NCBI GenBank assembly: GCA_003484545.1
Contig: DNCF01000524.1
Location: 1-61,074 of the forward strand
Source: Massilia sp.
Lineage (GTDB): Bacteria; Pseudomonadota; Gammaproteobacteria; Burkholderiales; Burkholderiaceae_D
Length of the DNA: 61,074 nucleotides
Direction: 5' to 3'
The notes under the pieces are model-generated. The model did no database searches, had not been told where the DNA came from, and saw only the letters and a list, made by a program, of their open reading frames with translations. Of the stretch, positions 24,764 to 34,493 are shown one piece after another. Position 1 is the stretch's first letter; each line of letters begins with the position of its first letter. The position numbers were made by a program, and so were the translations under genes.

Positions 24764-25861
24764 ATGCTCGAAGGGATATTGCTGGCCAGCACAGGCCTTT
24801 TCGCATTCGTCACACTGCTGCCTCTCTGGCGGCATCGCGCCTGGTGGGTGCGCGTATGGGAATTTCCACGCCTGCAGCTCGCCACACTGCTGGCGGTACT
24901 GCTGGTCGCGCAGGCGCCGCTGCTGGACTATGGCCAGCCCTGGCATCTGCTCGCCTCGCTGACCAGCGCCGCCTGCCTGATCTATCAGCTCTGGTGGATC
25001 GCGCCCTACACCCGCCTCTGGCGCAACGAGGTGCTACGTGCCGAGCCAGACGCCCCGCGGCCACGCATCCGCGTGATGGCCACCAACGTGCTGGGGCCCA
25101 ATCGCCAGGTCGAGCGCCTGCTGGCGCTGGTGCACGAGTACCTACCCGACGTGCTGGTGACACTGGAAACCGACTCTTGGTGGGAAGCACACCTGGACCA
25201 GCTGAGCGACGACTATCCCCACAGTATTCGCTGCCCGCAGGACAACCTCTACGGCATGCACGTGTATTCGCGCCTGCCGCTGGAGGAGCCGGAACTCAAG
25301 TTCCTGGTGGAAAACGACGTACCCTCCATGCATGCCCGGGTGCGTGTCGATGACAGCCTTTCGGTGCGCATGCATTTCCTGCATCCGGCACCGCCCAGCC
25401 CCACGGAGAACGACGAGTCCACCGAGCGCGACGTGGAACTGCTGGTGGTGGCCAGAAGCATCCAGCACAGCGATGATCCGATCATCGTGACCGGCGACCT
25501 CAACGATGTGGCCTGGTCGCCGACCACCCGCCTGTTCCGCAAGATCAGCGGGCTGCTGGATCCACGCGTGGGCCGCGGCATGTACAACACCTTCCATGCC
25601 CATCACTGGTTCCTGCGCTGGCCTCTGGACCACTTCTTTCACAGCGCGCACTTCCGTTTCGTCCGCCTGCTGCGCCTGCCGGACATCGGCTCCGATCATT
25701 TCCCGGTGTTCATCGAGCTGCAGTACGACCCGAAGCACACTGAAGAGCAGCAAGGGCTCGAGGCTGATCGTGATGACCAGCGGCAGGCCGCCGAGACCAT
25801 AGCCGAAGAACCGGCAACATCGCAGGATGTGCCACAACCCGAGGCCGGGCCGCGCCGCTGA
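24764..25861 (+). CDS. Membrane-anchored endonuclease/exonuclease/phosphatase-family protein
   Basis: About 365 residues. Two or three N-terminal hydrophobic segments (about 1-85) precede an EEP domain showing the family's catalytic blocks: VMATNVLGPN, LETDSWW (Glu), TGDLNDVAWS (Asp and Asn) and the C-terminal GSDHFPV (Asp-His). The family covers DNases, phosphodiesterases and sphingomyelinase-like enzymes, so the substrate cannot be named. The C-terminal 40 residues are acidic and low-complexity. ATG at 24752 (12 bases earlier) is an alternative start; 24764 has GGGAAA upstream. It is separated from the PBP gene by a terminator. Confidence 0.82.
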   Translation: MLEGILLASTGLFAFVTLLPLWRHRAWWVRVWEFPRLQLATLLAVLLVAQAPLLDYGQPWHLLASLTSAACLIYQLWWIAPYTRLWRNEVLRAEPDAPRPRIRVMATNVLGPNRQVERLLALVHEYLPDVLVTLETDSWWEAHLDQLSDDYPHSIRCPQDNLYGMHVYSRLPLEEPELKFLVENDVPSMHARVRVDDSLSVRMHFLHPAPPSPTENDESTERDVELLVVARSIQHSDDPIIVTGDLNDVAWSPTTRLFRKISGLLDPRVGRGMYNTFHAHHWFLRWPLDHFFHSAHFRFVRLLRLPDIGSDHFPVFIELQYDPKHTEEQQGLEADRDDQRQAAETIAEEPATSQDVPQPEAGPRR

Positions 25862-25864
25862 GGG

Positions 25865-25893
25865 TTATCCCCGCTACGCGCAAGGCCTATACT
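25865..25893 (+). promoter_or_regulatory. Possible sigma-70 promoter for glgP
   Basis: TTATCC (25865-25870) and TATACT (25888-25893) are separated by 17 bases, about 40 bases before the glgP start. The -10 is good (5 of 6) and the -35 is poor (3 of 6). Confidence 0.35.
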
Positions 25894-25932
25894 GGACGAG
25901 ACAGCGCTCACCGGTTCAGAAGAGAGGTTCCT

Positions 25933-28443
25933 TTGGCACCTGCATCCGATCGCCCCGCCCTCACACCCGACACCCTGCGCGAACTGGCTTTCGACCAGTC
26001 GATTCGCTGGACCAGCCAGAACGATGACCTCTGGCAGCTGATCGACAACGACCTCTGGGCGCTGACCCGCAATCCCAGCCTGATCCTCAGTACCGTGCCG
26101 GAGCAGAAGCTGGAGGCGCTGCTGCGCCGCGTCGACTGCCACCGCCTGGTGGACGGCATCGTCAAGGCGCGCCAGGCACGGCTGGAGCAGCCGACCTGGT
26201 TCGCCAGCCAGCAGTACGGCGAACGCCTCGCGCGAGTCGCCTACTTTTCCATGGAATACATGCTCAGCGAAGCCTTGCCGATCTATTCCGGCGGCCTCGG
26301 CAACGTCGCCGGGGACCAGCTCAAGGCCGCCAGCGACCTCGGCGTGCCGGTCACCGCGGTGGGCATGCTCTGGCAGCACGGCTACTTCCGCCAGAGCATC
26401 GGCCCGGACGGCCGGCAGCAGGCGCTGTACCCGGTCAACGACACCCGGCAGATGCCCATCGAGCCGCTGCATGACGCCAGCGGCGCGCCTCTGAGGCTGG
26501 CCATACAGCTGCCGGGGTTGCAGATCTGGCTGCGCGGCTGGCAGGCCCGGGTCGGCCTCAATCGCCTGCTGCTGCTCGATACCAATGACCCCGCCAATCC
26601 ACCCATCGCGCGGCTGATCGCCAGCGAACTCTATGGCGGCGACAACGAGATGCGCCTGCGCCAGGAACTCGTGCTGGGCATCGGCGGCTGGCGCTTGCTG
26701 GAAGCCGCCGGCCTGCAGCCCGATGTGCTCCACCTGAACGATGGCCATGCCGCATTCGCCGTGCTGGAGCGGGCGCGCAGCCATATGGCCCGGGAGCGGG
26801 TCTCCTTCGCCGTGGCCCTCAATGCGACGCGCGCCGGCAATCTGTTCACCACCCATACACCGGTCGAAGCCGGGTTCGATCGCTTTCCGCCCGAGCTGGT
26901 GAGCCAGTATCTGGAGCGCTATGCCGAATACGAGCTGGGCATTTCCATGCAGACGCTGCTGGCCATGGGGCGCAAGCAGCCGCAGGACTCCCACGAGCCG
27001 TTCAACATGGCCTACCTGGCCACCCGCGGGGCGGGCGCAGTCAATGCAGTCAGCCAGCTGCACGGGCACACCAGCCGCTACATCTTCCGCGAACTGTATC
27101 CGCGCTGGCCGCTGGCGGCGGTACCGGTCGGGCATGTCACCAACGGCATCCACCTGCCGACCTGGGTGTCGCCGAATGCCGAAGCCCACTGGTACGAGTT
27201 GCACGGCGACGAGATTCCCTGGCGCGGCATCGATCACGCTTCGGTGGATGAACTGCTGGCCCAGGTCGACGACCGCTGGCTGTGGCAGATCCGCCAGCAT
27301 GCGCGCAACGAACTGCTCGGCTTCGTGCGCAGCCATCTGGCCCGTAGCCTGGCCGTGCATGGCGCCTCGCCAGCGGACATCGAAGTGGCCGGTTCACGCC
27401 TGCATCCGGAACGGCTGACGCTTGGCTTCGCCCGTCGCTTCGCCAGTTACAAGCGCCCCAACCTGCTGCTGCAGGACCCCGAACGGCTGGCACGCATCCT
27501 CAACCACCGCAGCTGCCCGGTGCAGTTGCTGGTGGCTGGCAAGGCACATCCGGCCGACCGCGCCGGGCAGGCGTTACTGACCGAGTGGCAACGTTTCGCC
27601 GCCAGGCCCGACATCGCCGGCCGCGTGGTCTTTCTTGAGGACTACGACATGCGCATCGCCCGGCACCTGGTGCAAGGCGTGGACGTCTGGCTGAACACGC
27701 CGAGGCGGCCCTGGGAGGCCAGCGGCACCAGCGGCATGAAGGTGCTGGCCAACGGCGGCCTGAACCTGTCGCAACTCGACGGCTGGTGGGCCGAAGCCTA
27801 CGCCACCGACCTCGGCTGGGCCGTTGGCGACGGCCTCGAATACGGCCCGGAGCACGATGAAGTGGATGCCGAGCAGCTCTATCAGCTGCTGGAAACCCAG
27901 GTAGTCCCCACTTTCTACGCCCGTGACGATGAAGGGGTGCCCACCGCCTGGGTGCAACGCATGCGGCGCAGCATGAGCGCGCTGGTCGAGCGTTTTTCCG
28001 CCGATCGAACCGTGCGCGAATACACCGAACAGTATTACCTGCCCATGGCGACGGCCTACCGCCGGCGCTGCGCCGATGGTTCGGCGCTGGCCAGCACGCT
28101 GTCGCACCAGCTCACCCGCCTGCGCAGCTACTGGCATGAACTGGCCTTCACCGGTGTGCAATGGGCCCGCGAGAACGGCCGGTATCAGGTCGAAGCACGT
28201 TTGAACCTGGGCCACATCGATCCGCAGCATATCGCCGTGCAACTCTACGCGGAGGGTCGGAACGCAGCGCCCGCCGAGATCCATCCGCTCAACCTTGCGC
28301 AGCATGAGGCTACGTTCGCCACCTTCCGCGGCCACTTCCCCGCCGACCGTCCGGAGACGGACTACACCGCGCGGATCATCCCCGGCAGCACGCTGGGCCT
28401 GACCGTACCGCTGGAGCTTGGGCTGATTCACTGGCAGCGATGA
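25933..28443 (+). CDS. glgP: Alpha-glucan (glycogen) phosphorylase
   Basis: An 836-residue GT35 phosphorylase of the bacterial short-loop type. Visible motifs are YFSMEYMLSEALPIYSGGLG near residue 100 and the pyridoxal-phosphate lysine region EASGTSGMKVLANGGLN (Lys603). It releases glucose 1-phosphate from alpha-1,4-glucans in the cytoplasm. The start is a TTG at 25933 with AGAGAGG seven bases upstream; no ATG is available before the conserved region. No other glycogen genes are in the window. It converges with kdpE, with 11 bases between the stop codons. Confidence 0.94.
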   Translation: MAPASDRPALTPDTLRELAFDQSIRWTSQNDDLWQLIDNDLWALTRNPSLILSTVPEQKLEALLRRVDCHRLVDGIVKARQARLEQPTWFASQQYGERLARVAYFSMEYMLSEALPIYSGGLGNVAGDQLKAASDLGVPVTAVGMLWQHGYFRQSIGPDGRQQALYPVNDTRQMPIEPLHDASGAPLRLAIQLPGLQIWLRGWQARVGLNRLLLLDTNDPANPPIARLIASELYGGDNEMRLRQELVLGIGGWRLLEAAGLQPDVLHLNDGHAAFAVLERARSHMARERVSFAVALNATRAGNLFTTHTPVEAGFDRFPPELVSQYLERYAEYELGISMQTLLAMGRKQPQDSHEPFNMAYLATRGAGAVNAVSQLHGHTSRYIFRELYPRWPLAAVPVGHVTNGIHLPTWVSPNAEAHWYELHGDEIPWRGIDHASVDELLAQVDDRWLWQIRQHARNELLGFVRSHLARSLAVHGASPADIEVAGSRLHPERLTLGFARRFASYKRPNLLLQDPERLARILNHRSCPVQLLVAGKAHPADRAGQALLTEWQRFAARPDIAGRVVFLEDYDMRIARHLVQGVDVWLNTPRRPWEASGTSGMKVLANGGLNLSQLDGWWAEAYATDLGWAVGDGLEYGPEHDEVDAEQLYQLLETQVVPTFYARDDEGVPTAWVQRMRRSMSALVERFSADRTVREYTEQYYLPMATAYRRRCADGSALASTLSHQLTRLRSYWHELAFTGVQWARENGRYQVEARLNLGHIDPQHIAVQLYAEGRNAAPAEIHPLNLAQHEATFATFRGHFPADRPETDYTARIIPGSTLGLTVPLELGLIHWQR

Positions 28444-28454
28444 CTGCCTGTGGC

Positions 28455-29150
28455 TCAGGCATCGCTGATCAGCCGGTAGCCGACCCCGGCCTCGGTGACG
28501 ATGAAACGCGGTGCGGCGGGATCATCGCCGAGCTTCTGGCGCAGGTGGCCGATCACGACGCGCAGATAGTGACTGTCTCCAGCATGGCTGGGGCCCCAGA
28601 CGATCTTCAGCAGATGCTGCTGGGTGACTACCCGCCCGGCGTGGCGGGCGAGTTCGGCGAGCACGGCGTACTCCTTCCTCGTCAAGCTCACCATTCGCTC
28701 GCCCAGGCTGACCCGCCTGAATGCCAGGTCGATGCATAATGCCCCGCAGAGCACCTGACCGGGGCTGTTCGTGGTCGACTGGGGCAGGCGCAGCAGCGCG
28801 CGTACCCGCGCAAGAAATTCCTGAATGCCGAACGGCTTGGTGACGTAGTCATTGGCGCCGGCATCGAGCGCCCTGACCTTTTCCGCCTCGCTGGAACGAA
28901 CCGAAAGCACGATCACCGGCACCCGGGTCCAGCTGCGCAGCTCGCCGAGTACGTCCTGGCCGTCCATATCCGGCAAGCCGAGGTCCAGTACCACCAGGTC
29001 GGGCTGCTCCAGTGCGGCGCGCGCCAATCCATCGCGCCCGTCCGTGCTTTCCAGCACCCGATAGCCCTGGGAAGCGAGGCTGATGCGCAGGAATTTCAGA
29101 ATCTGCGGCTCATCGTCGATGATCAGTACGGATGCCGAATCGCCACTCAC
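28455..29150 (-). CDS. kdpE: KdpE response regulator
   Basis: A 231-residue OmpR-type regulator with a receiver domain (Asp56 phosphorylation site, DDE acidic pocket at 12-14, Lys in YVTKPF) and a winged-helix C-terminal domain (about 132-228). It is the last gene of the kdp operon and overlaps kdpD in an ATGA arrangement. Phosphorylated KdpE should activate the kdpF promoter under low K+ or osmotic stress. Confidence 0.95.
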   Translation of the reverse strand: MSGDSASVLIIDDEPQILKFLRISLASQGYRVLESTDGRDGLARAALEQPDLVVLDLGLPDMDGQDVLGELRSWTRVPVIVLSVRSSEAEKVRALDAGANDYVTKPFGIQEFLARVRALLRLPQSTTNSPGQVLCGALCIDLAFRRVSLGERMVSLTRKEYAVLAELARHAGRVVTQQHLLKIVWGPSHAGDSHYLRVVIGHLRQKLGDDPAAPRFIVTEAGVGYRLISDA

Positions 29151-31816
29151 GTCAGGTCGCTCTCCATGTCCATTGCCGGCTGAGGCTGCAATGGCAGCTC
29201 CAGCGTCACGCTGGCACCTCGCCCGTCGAGCCCTTCGCCCACGGCCACGCGCCCCCCATGGGCACCGATCATTCCCTGGCAGATGGCGAGCCCCAGACCA
29301 GTCCCGGGTCCGCCACGGTCGCCACGCGCCGCTGTATAGAACATGTCGAAGATCTTCTCCCGCTCCGCCTCGGGGATACCGGGCCCTTCATCGCTGACGA
29401 CGAAGCGCAGGGCGTTCGACCCGGCGTCTACAGCCACCTGCAGCCGGCCACCTGAGGGCGAGAACCGTGCGGCATTTTCCAGCACATTGACCAGCGCCTG
29501 TTCGATCAGTGCCGGATGCACATACAGCAACGGCAGCGGATCGGGCAGCAGGACCTCGACTCGAAGCTCGGCCAGCACGCGCTGCAGGCGTTGCAACGCG
29601 CTGGCGACGATATCGCCTGGTGCGACCCAGTCGCGAATGAGCTTCAGACCACCATGCCCCAGACGGGTCATGTCCAGCAGATTCTGGATGTAGCGATCCA
29701 GGCGTTCAGCCTCGTCACGCGTAGTCTCCAGCAGCTCCCGCCGGTCGTACTCGCTCATGCTGTGTCCCAGGCTCGCCAGGCAGTCGATGGAGCCGCGCAT
29801 GGCCGTCAGCGGCGTGCGCAGGTCATGCGAGACAGAGGCCAGCAATGCGCTGCGCAGCTCTTCGGTCTGCCCATGCAGACGAGCCGCTTCGAGTTCATCG
29901 GCGAGCATCGCGCGCCCCAATGCCTGGGCCAGCGGCTGGGCCAGGGCACAAACGAGACGGCGTCTGTCCGGCGGCAACCGTCCCTGTGCGAACGTTCGAA
30001 TACCCAGCAGGCCGAGAGGCTGTCCGTCACCGCTCAAGGGCAACCACCACCAGTGCCCCTCCGGCAGGGTATCCGTGCCCTGCCCTGCCTGCTGGCCATG
30101 CTTCCATGCCCACTGCGCAGCAGCCTGCTCCTGCTCGGTGAGTGACGGCAAATGGTCCCCCCTGAATATCCACGCGGCCTGTTTGTTACGCATGGCCACC
30201 AGCGCCTCGATGTCAGCCAGCAGTTGCAACTGGTGGACCGCGACGCTGCAGACCGCCTGCACATCGGTGGCAGCACCCAACCGGCGCGAGAGCTCGAGCA
30301 AAGCCGTGGTTTGCGCCTGGGTCTGACGCAACGCTTCCAGCTGTCGCTTCTGGCGACTGGCAAGGTTGCCGGCCAGGATTGCCATCAGCAGGAAGAACAG
30401 CAATGTCAGGACGTCTTCCTGACGAGCCACGATAAAAGTGAAGGTGGGCGGGATGAACAGGAAGTCATAGAACAGAAACGACAGCCCCGCACACGCCAGA
30501 GCCGGCCCGAGGCTGCTGCGGACCGCAACCACCAGCACGGCCGCGAGGAATACCAGGGATATATTCGGCAGTGCCAGGTAGCGCGCCAGCACCAGCGCGA
30601 TCGCCGTGGCACTGAGGGTGGCGAGCCCGGCGAGCAAGTAGTTGCGCCAGTCCCATCGTCCAGTTCGCTGGCGCGCCGCTTTGCGCTGCGTGGGTTTCGT
30701 CTGATCGAGCACGCTGACCTCGAGCCCATCGCCCTCCGCGATCAGCTGCTCGGCGATGGATTGCCCGAACCGCCCGGGCCAGCGTCGCCGTGGTCGTTTG
30801 CTCCGGCCGACCAGCAACAGCGAGGCGCGGCGCTCATGGGCATGGTCGATCAGTGTCCGGGACACCCGCGCCCCACTCAGCTCCACTACCTCGCCGCCCA
30901 AGCGTTCAGCCAGTTGCTGGGCCGCCTGCAGATAACCCAGCTCGGTTTCCTCGCGCGCCGCACCAATGGTCACGTGGACTACCGACCAAGGCAGGTGGCG
31001 GCGCTCGGCCACCCGAGCGGCATGGCGCACCAGCCCCTCGGCTGACTCGTCAGCATCGATGCCGACCAAAAGGCGGCCACGTACCGCCGGCGCACGCTGC
31101 CCCTGTAACCGGTAGCGGCGATGCAGATCGGCGTCGACTCGTGCGGCGGCGGTCTGCATCGCCAGTTCACGCAGGGCCGTGAGGTTGGTCTGGGTGAAAA
31201 AGGCGTCGATGGCCGCCCGCGCCTGTTCGGGCACATACACCTTGCCCTCACGCAGGCGCTCGAGCAGCTCGCGGGGCGGCAGGTCCACCAGCAGGATGTC
31301 GTCGGCCTCATGCAGAATCCAGTCCGGCACCGTTTCCCGGACCTGGACGCCGGTTATGGCGCGAACCTGGTCATTGAGGCTCTCTAGATGCTGGACGTTC
31401 ACCGTCGTGTAAATATCGATCCCCGCTTCGAGCAGCTCCAGGACGTCCTGCCAACGCTTGCTATGTCGGCTGCCGGGGGCGTTGCTATGCGCCAGCTCAT
31501 CGACCAGTGCGATGTCGGGGCGCACCGCGAGCATGCCGTCCAGGTCCAGCTCGAACAGGGTTATGCCACGGTACTCGCTGCGGCACAGCGGCTGGTCGGC
31601 AAGCCCGACCAGGATGGCTGCGGTTTCCGCCCGACCATGAGTCTCCACCACCCCCACGCGTACGTCGCGGCCAAGACGGCGCTGGCGTTGCGCGGCCTGG
31701 AGCATGGCGTATGTCTTGCCTACACCAGGCGCCGCACCGAGAAATACCTTGAGTTGCCCGCGCCCCTCCCTGGGAGCCTCGTCGAGCAGCGCATCCGCGC
31801 GCATGGCATCGCTCAT
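29147..31816 (-). CDS. kdpD: KdpD sensor histidine kinase
   Basis: An 889-residue sensor with the standard KdpD order: N-terminal KdpD domain with Walker A GAAPGVGKT (27-35), universal-stress-like domain (about 250-370), four transmembrane segments (about 400-500), GAF-like region, and kinase core with the phosphorylated His664 (SVSHDLRTPLTAM) and an ATPase domain with DEGPGIP. It senses potassium and ionic status and controls KdpE. Its start lies 5 bases after kdpC. Confidence 0.96.
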   Translation of the reverse strand: MSDAMRADALLDEAPREGRGQLKVFLGAAPGVGKTYAMLQAAQRQRRLGRDVRVGVVETHGRAETAAILVGLADQPLCRSEYRGITLFELDLDGMLAVRPDIALVDELAHSNAPGSRHSKRWQDVLELLEAGIDIYTTVNVQHLESLNDQVRAITGVQVRETVPDWILHEADDILLVDLPPRELLERLREGKVYVPEQARAAIDAFFTQTNLTALRELAMQTAAARVDADLHRRYRLQGQRAPAVRGRLLVGIDADESAEGLVRHAARVAERRHLPWSVVHVTIGAAREETELGYLQAAQQLAERLGGEVVELSGARVSRTLIDHAHERRASLLLVGRSKRPRRRWPGRFGQSIAEQLIAEGDGLEVSVLDQTKPTQRKAARQRTGRWDWRNYLLAGLATLSATAIALVLARYLALPNISLVFLAAVLVVAVRSSLGPALACAGLSFLFYDFLFIPPTFTFIVARQEDVLTLLFFLLMAILAGNLASRQKRQLEALRQTQAQTTALLELSRRLGAATDVQAVCSVAVHQLQLLADIEALVAMRNKQAAWIFRGDHLPSLTEQEQAAAQWAWKHGQQAGQGTDTLPEGHWWWLPLSGDGQPLGLLGIRTFAQGRLPPDRRRLVCALAQPLAQALGRAMLADELEAARLHGQTEELRSALLASVSHDLRTPLTAMRGSIDCLASLGHSMSEYDRRELLETTRDEAERLDRYIQNLLDMTRLGHGGLKLIRDWVAPGDIVASALQRLQRVLAELRVEVLLPDPLPLLYVHPALIEQALVNVLENAARFSPSGGRLQVAVDAGSNALRFVVSDEGPGIPEAEREKIFDMFYTAARGDRGGPGTGLGLAICQGMIGAHGGRVAVGEGLDGRGASVTLELPLQPQPAMDMESDLT

Positions 31817-31821
31817 TCACA

Positions 31822-32397
31822 TCACTCGCTGGAATCAGGCGAGCGATTGTCAGCCAATGCAAGGTTCAGGGCCAGTACGTTCACCACGGCGGGGCCAACC
31901 ATCGGCGAGCTCAGGTGTGCCTGTAGCAGACGCTCCAGCGACTCGGCCGGCATGCCTCGCGCCTGGGCGACGCGGGCTATCTGGTAGCGCGCCGCGGCCA
32001 GCGTCAGGTGGGGGTCCAGTCCGCTGGCAGAGGTCGTCACCAGCTCCATGGGCACCGGCTGCCCGGTGCCGCCATTCCAGGCCTGTATTCGCTGGCGAAC
32101 CTGCTCCAGCAGCTCGGGGTTGCTTGGCGCCAGGTTGCTTGCACCACTGGCGACGGTGGCGTAGTCCGCAGCCGAAGGCCGCGGCAGAAACCACTCGGCG
32201 CCCTGGAACGACTGAGCCAGCAAGGCGCTGCCGCGAACCTGGCCACTGCCATCGCGCAGCAGGCTGCCGTTAGCCGCGTCGGCCATGGCCAGCTGCGCAA
32301 CGGCCGTGACGGTCAGCGGATAGGCTGCCCCCGTGACCAGTGTCATCAGGGCCAGCGAGGCAATGGCGGGGCGAATGTGTTCGAACATGCTTGTCAT
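31822..32397 (-). CDS. kdpC: KdpC subunit of potassium-transporting ATPase
   Basis: A 191-residue protein with one N-terminal transmembrane segment (about 12-34) and a periplasmic domain with the family motifs (GSALLAQSF, YFLPRPSA-like WFLPRPSAADY, TTSASGLDPHL). KdpC bridges KdpA and KdpB and is needed for assembly. It lies 33 bases downstream of kdpB in the kdpFABC order. Confidence 0.95.
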   Translation of the reverse strand: MTSMFEHIRPAIASLALMTLVTGAAYPLTVTAVAQLAMADAANGSLLRDGSGQVRGSALLAQSFQGAEWFLPRPSAADYATVASGASNLAPSNPELLEQVRQRIQAWNGGTGQPVPMELVTTSASGLDPHLTLAAARYQIARVAQARGMPAESLERLLQAHLSSPMVGPAVVNVLALNLALADNRSPDSSE

Positions 32398-32430
32398 CTC
32401 CCTAACAGCGCCACGATGGCGCGACAGTTC

Positions 32431-34482
32431 TCAAACCAGGCCGATCGCCGTGAGTAACAGGTCGATCAGTTTGATGCCGGCGAAGGGCGCGATCAGACCG
32501 CCCAGACCGTAGATCAGCAGGTTGCGCCGCAGCAGGCCGGCCGCATCGACCGCCTTTATCTGCACGCCCCGCAACGCCAGGGGGATCAACCCGACGATGA
32601 TCAGCGCGTTGAAGACAATGGCCGACAGAATGGCGCTCTGCGGGCTGTGCAACTGCATCAGGTTCAACGCGGCCAGCTGCGGATAGATGCCGATGAACAA
32701 GGCCGGAAGGATGGCGAAATACTTCGCCACATCATTGGCCACCGAGAAGGTCGTCAGCGCGCCTCGCGTGACCAGCAACTGCTTGCCCACCTGCACCACG
32801 TCGAGCAGCTTGGTCGGGTCGGAATCCAGGTCCACCAGGTTCGCCGCCTCGCGGGCCGCCTGGGTGCCGTCGTTCATCGCCATGCCGACATCGGCCTGTG
32901 CCAGCGCGGGTGCGTCGTTGGCCCCATCACCGCACATCGCGACCATCTTTCCCTCAGCCTGCTCCTGGCGTATGCGCTGCAGCTTCTTCTGCGGCGTCGC
33001 CTCGGCGATCACGTCGTCGACGCCGGCTTCCGCTGCAATCGCGGCGGCGGTCAACGGGTTGTCGCCGGTAACCATCACCGTGCGGATGCCCAGCTGGCGT
33101 AGTTCGGCGAAACGTTCACGTATGCCGGGCTTGACCACGTCCTTCAGGTGAATGGCGCCCAGCAGACGATCATCGACGCACACCAGCAGCGGCGTGCCGC
33201 CGCTCTGAGCGATCTTCTCGACTTCACGCGCCAGCGCTGGCGGCACCTGCTCGGGCGTCATGGCCAGATGTCCGAGCACGGCGTCTACGGCACCCTTGCG
33301 ATACCGCTGCCCCTGATAGTCGGCGCCGGACAGGCGAGTTTCCGCACTGAACGGGATCGGCAGAATGCCCTGCGCGGATGGCTCGGCCATCGGGGCAAGG
33401 GCGCGCAGGTACTCGACGATGGACTTGCCCTCGGCCGTATCGTCGGCCAGCGATGCCAGCAGCGCAGCATGCGACAGCTCGGTCGCCGAAACGCCTGGCG
33501 CCTTCACCATCGCGCTGCAGCGTCGATTGCCGAAGGTGATGGTGCCGGTCTTGTCCAGCAGCAGCACCTGCACATCCCCTGCCGCTTCGACCGCACGGCC
33601 GGACTTGGCGATGACGTTGAGTCGCACCAGACGATCCATGCCGGCAATTCCGATGGCGGACAGCAAACCGCCGATCGTCGTGGGAATCAGTGTCACCAGC
33701 AACGCGACCAGGTACACCAACGGCAGATCGCCGCCGGCGAAGCGCGCCAATGGCTGCAGCGTGGCGACCACCACCAGAAAGATCAGTGTCAGCCCTATCA
33801 ACAGGATATCCAGGGCGATCTCGTTGGGCGTTTTCTGCCGTCTGGCGCCCTCGACCAGCGCGATCATCCGGTCCAGTGTCGACTCCCCCGGGTCGCTGCC
33901 GATACGCACCAGCAACCAGTCAGACACGACGCGCGTATTGCCGGTGACCGCCGAACGATCCCCACCCGACTCGCGGATGACCGGAGCCGACTCGCCGGTG
34001 ATGGCTGCTTCATTGACCGCCGCGATTCCTTCGATGACTTCACCGTCACCCGGTATGAGCTCGCCGGCCTCCACCTTCACCACATCACCGCGGCGCAAGC
34101 TGCTTGCCGGTACGAGCCGATAACCGTCGCCGGACCGCAGGCGGGCTTCCAGCCCCTGTGCGCCCGCCTTGAGGCTGTCCGCCCTCGCCTTGCCGCGTCC
34201 TTCGGCCAGCGCTTCGGCAAAGTTGGCGAACAGCACGGTGAACCACAGCCAGATGGCAATCTGCGCCGCCACCGAGCGGCTCACCGCCGCATCCGGCGCA
34301 AAGCACAGCAGCGTGGTGAAGATGGCGGCTATCTCCACCACCAGCATGACCGGCGAACGAACCAGCTGCCGCGGATCGAGTTTGAGCAAAGCCTGCCGCA
34401 TGGCGGGCTTGCAGAGCGTAGCGAACGAGCTGGAGGCGGATTGAGGCTCGGCACCGCCAAATGCCGTTTGACGAACGTTCAT
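32431..34482 (-). CDS. kdpB: KdpB P-type ATPase subunit
   Basis: A 683-residue P-type ATPase. It has the phosphorylation motif DKTGT (Asp310), the A-domain TGES loop (ITGESAPV) and the hinge GDGANDAPALAQADVG, with about seven transmembrane segments. It hydrolyses ATP to drive high-affinity K+ import through KdpA. It is spaced 11 bases after kdpA. Confidence 0.97.
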   Translation of the reverse strand: MNVRQTAFGGAEPQSASSSFATLCKPAMRQALLKLDPRQLVRSPVMLVVEIAAIFTTLLCFAPDAAVSRSVAAQIAIWLWFTVLFANFAEALAEGRGKARADSLKAGAQGLEARLRSGDGYRLVPASSLRRGDVVKVEAGELIPGDGEVIEGIAAVNEAAITGESAPVIRESGGDRSAVTGNTRVVSDWLLVRIGSDPGESTLDRMIALVEGARRQKTPNEIALDILLIGLTLIFLVVVATLQPLARFAGGDLPLVYLVALLVTLIPTTIGGLLSAIGIAGMDRLVRLNVIAKSGRAVEAAGDVQVLLLDKTGTITFGNRRCSAMVKAPGVSATELSHAALLASLADDTAEGKSIVEYLRALAPMAEPSAQGILPIPFSAETRLSGADYQGQRYRKGAVDAVLGHLAMTPEQVPPALAREVEKIAQSGGTPLLVCVDDRLLGAIHLKDVVKPGIRERFAELRQLGIRTVMVTGDNPLTAAAIAAEAGVDDVIAEATPQKKLQRIRQEQAEGKMVAMCGDGANDAPALAQADVGMAMNDGTQAAREAANLVDLDSDPTKLLDVVQVGKQLLVTRGALTTFSVANDVAKYFAILPALFIGIYPQLAALNLMQLHSPQSAILSAIVFNALIIVGLIPLALRGVQIKAVDAAGLLRRNLLIYGLGGLIAPFAGIKLIDLLLTAIGLV

Positions 34483-34493
34483 CGAAACCTTCC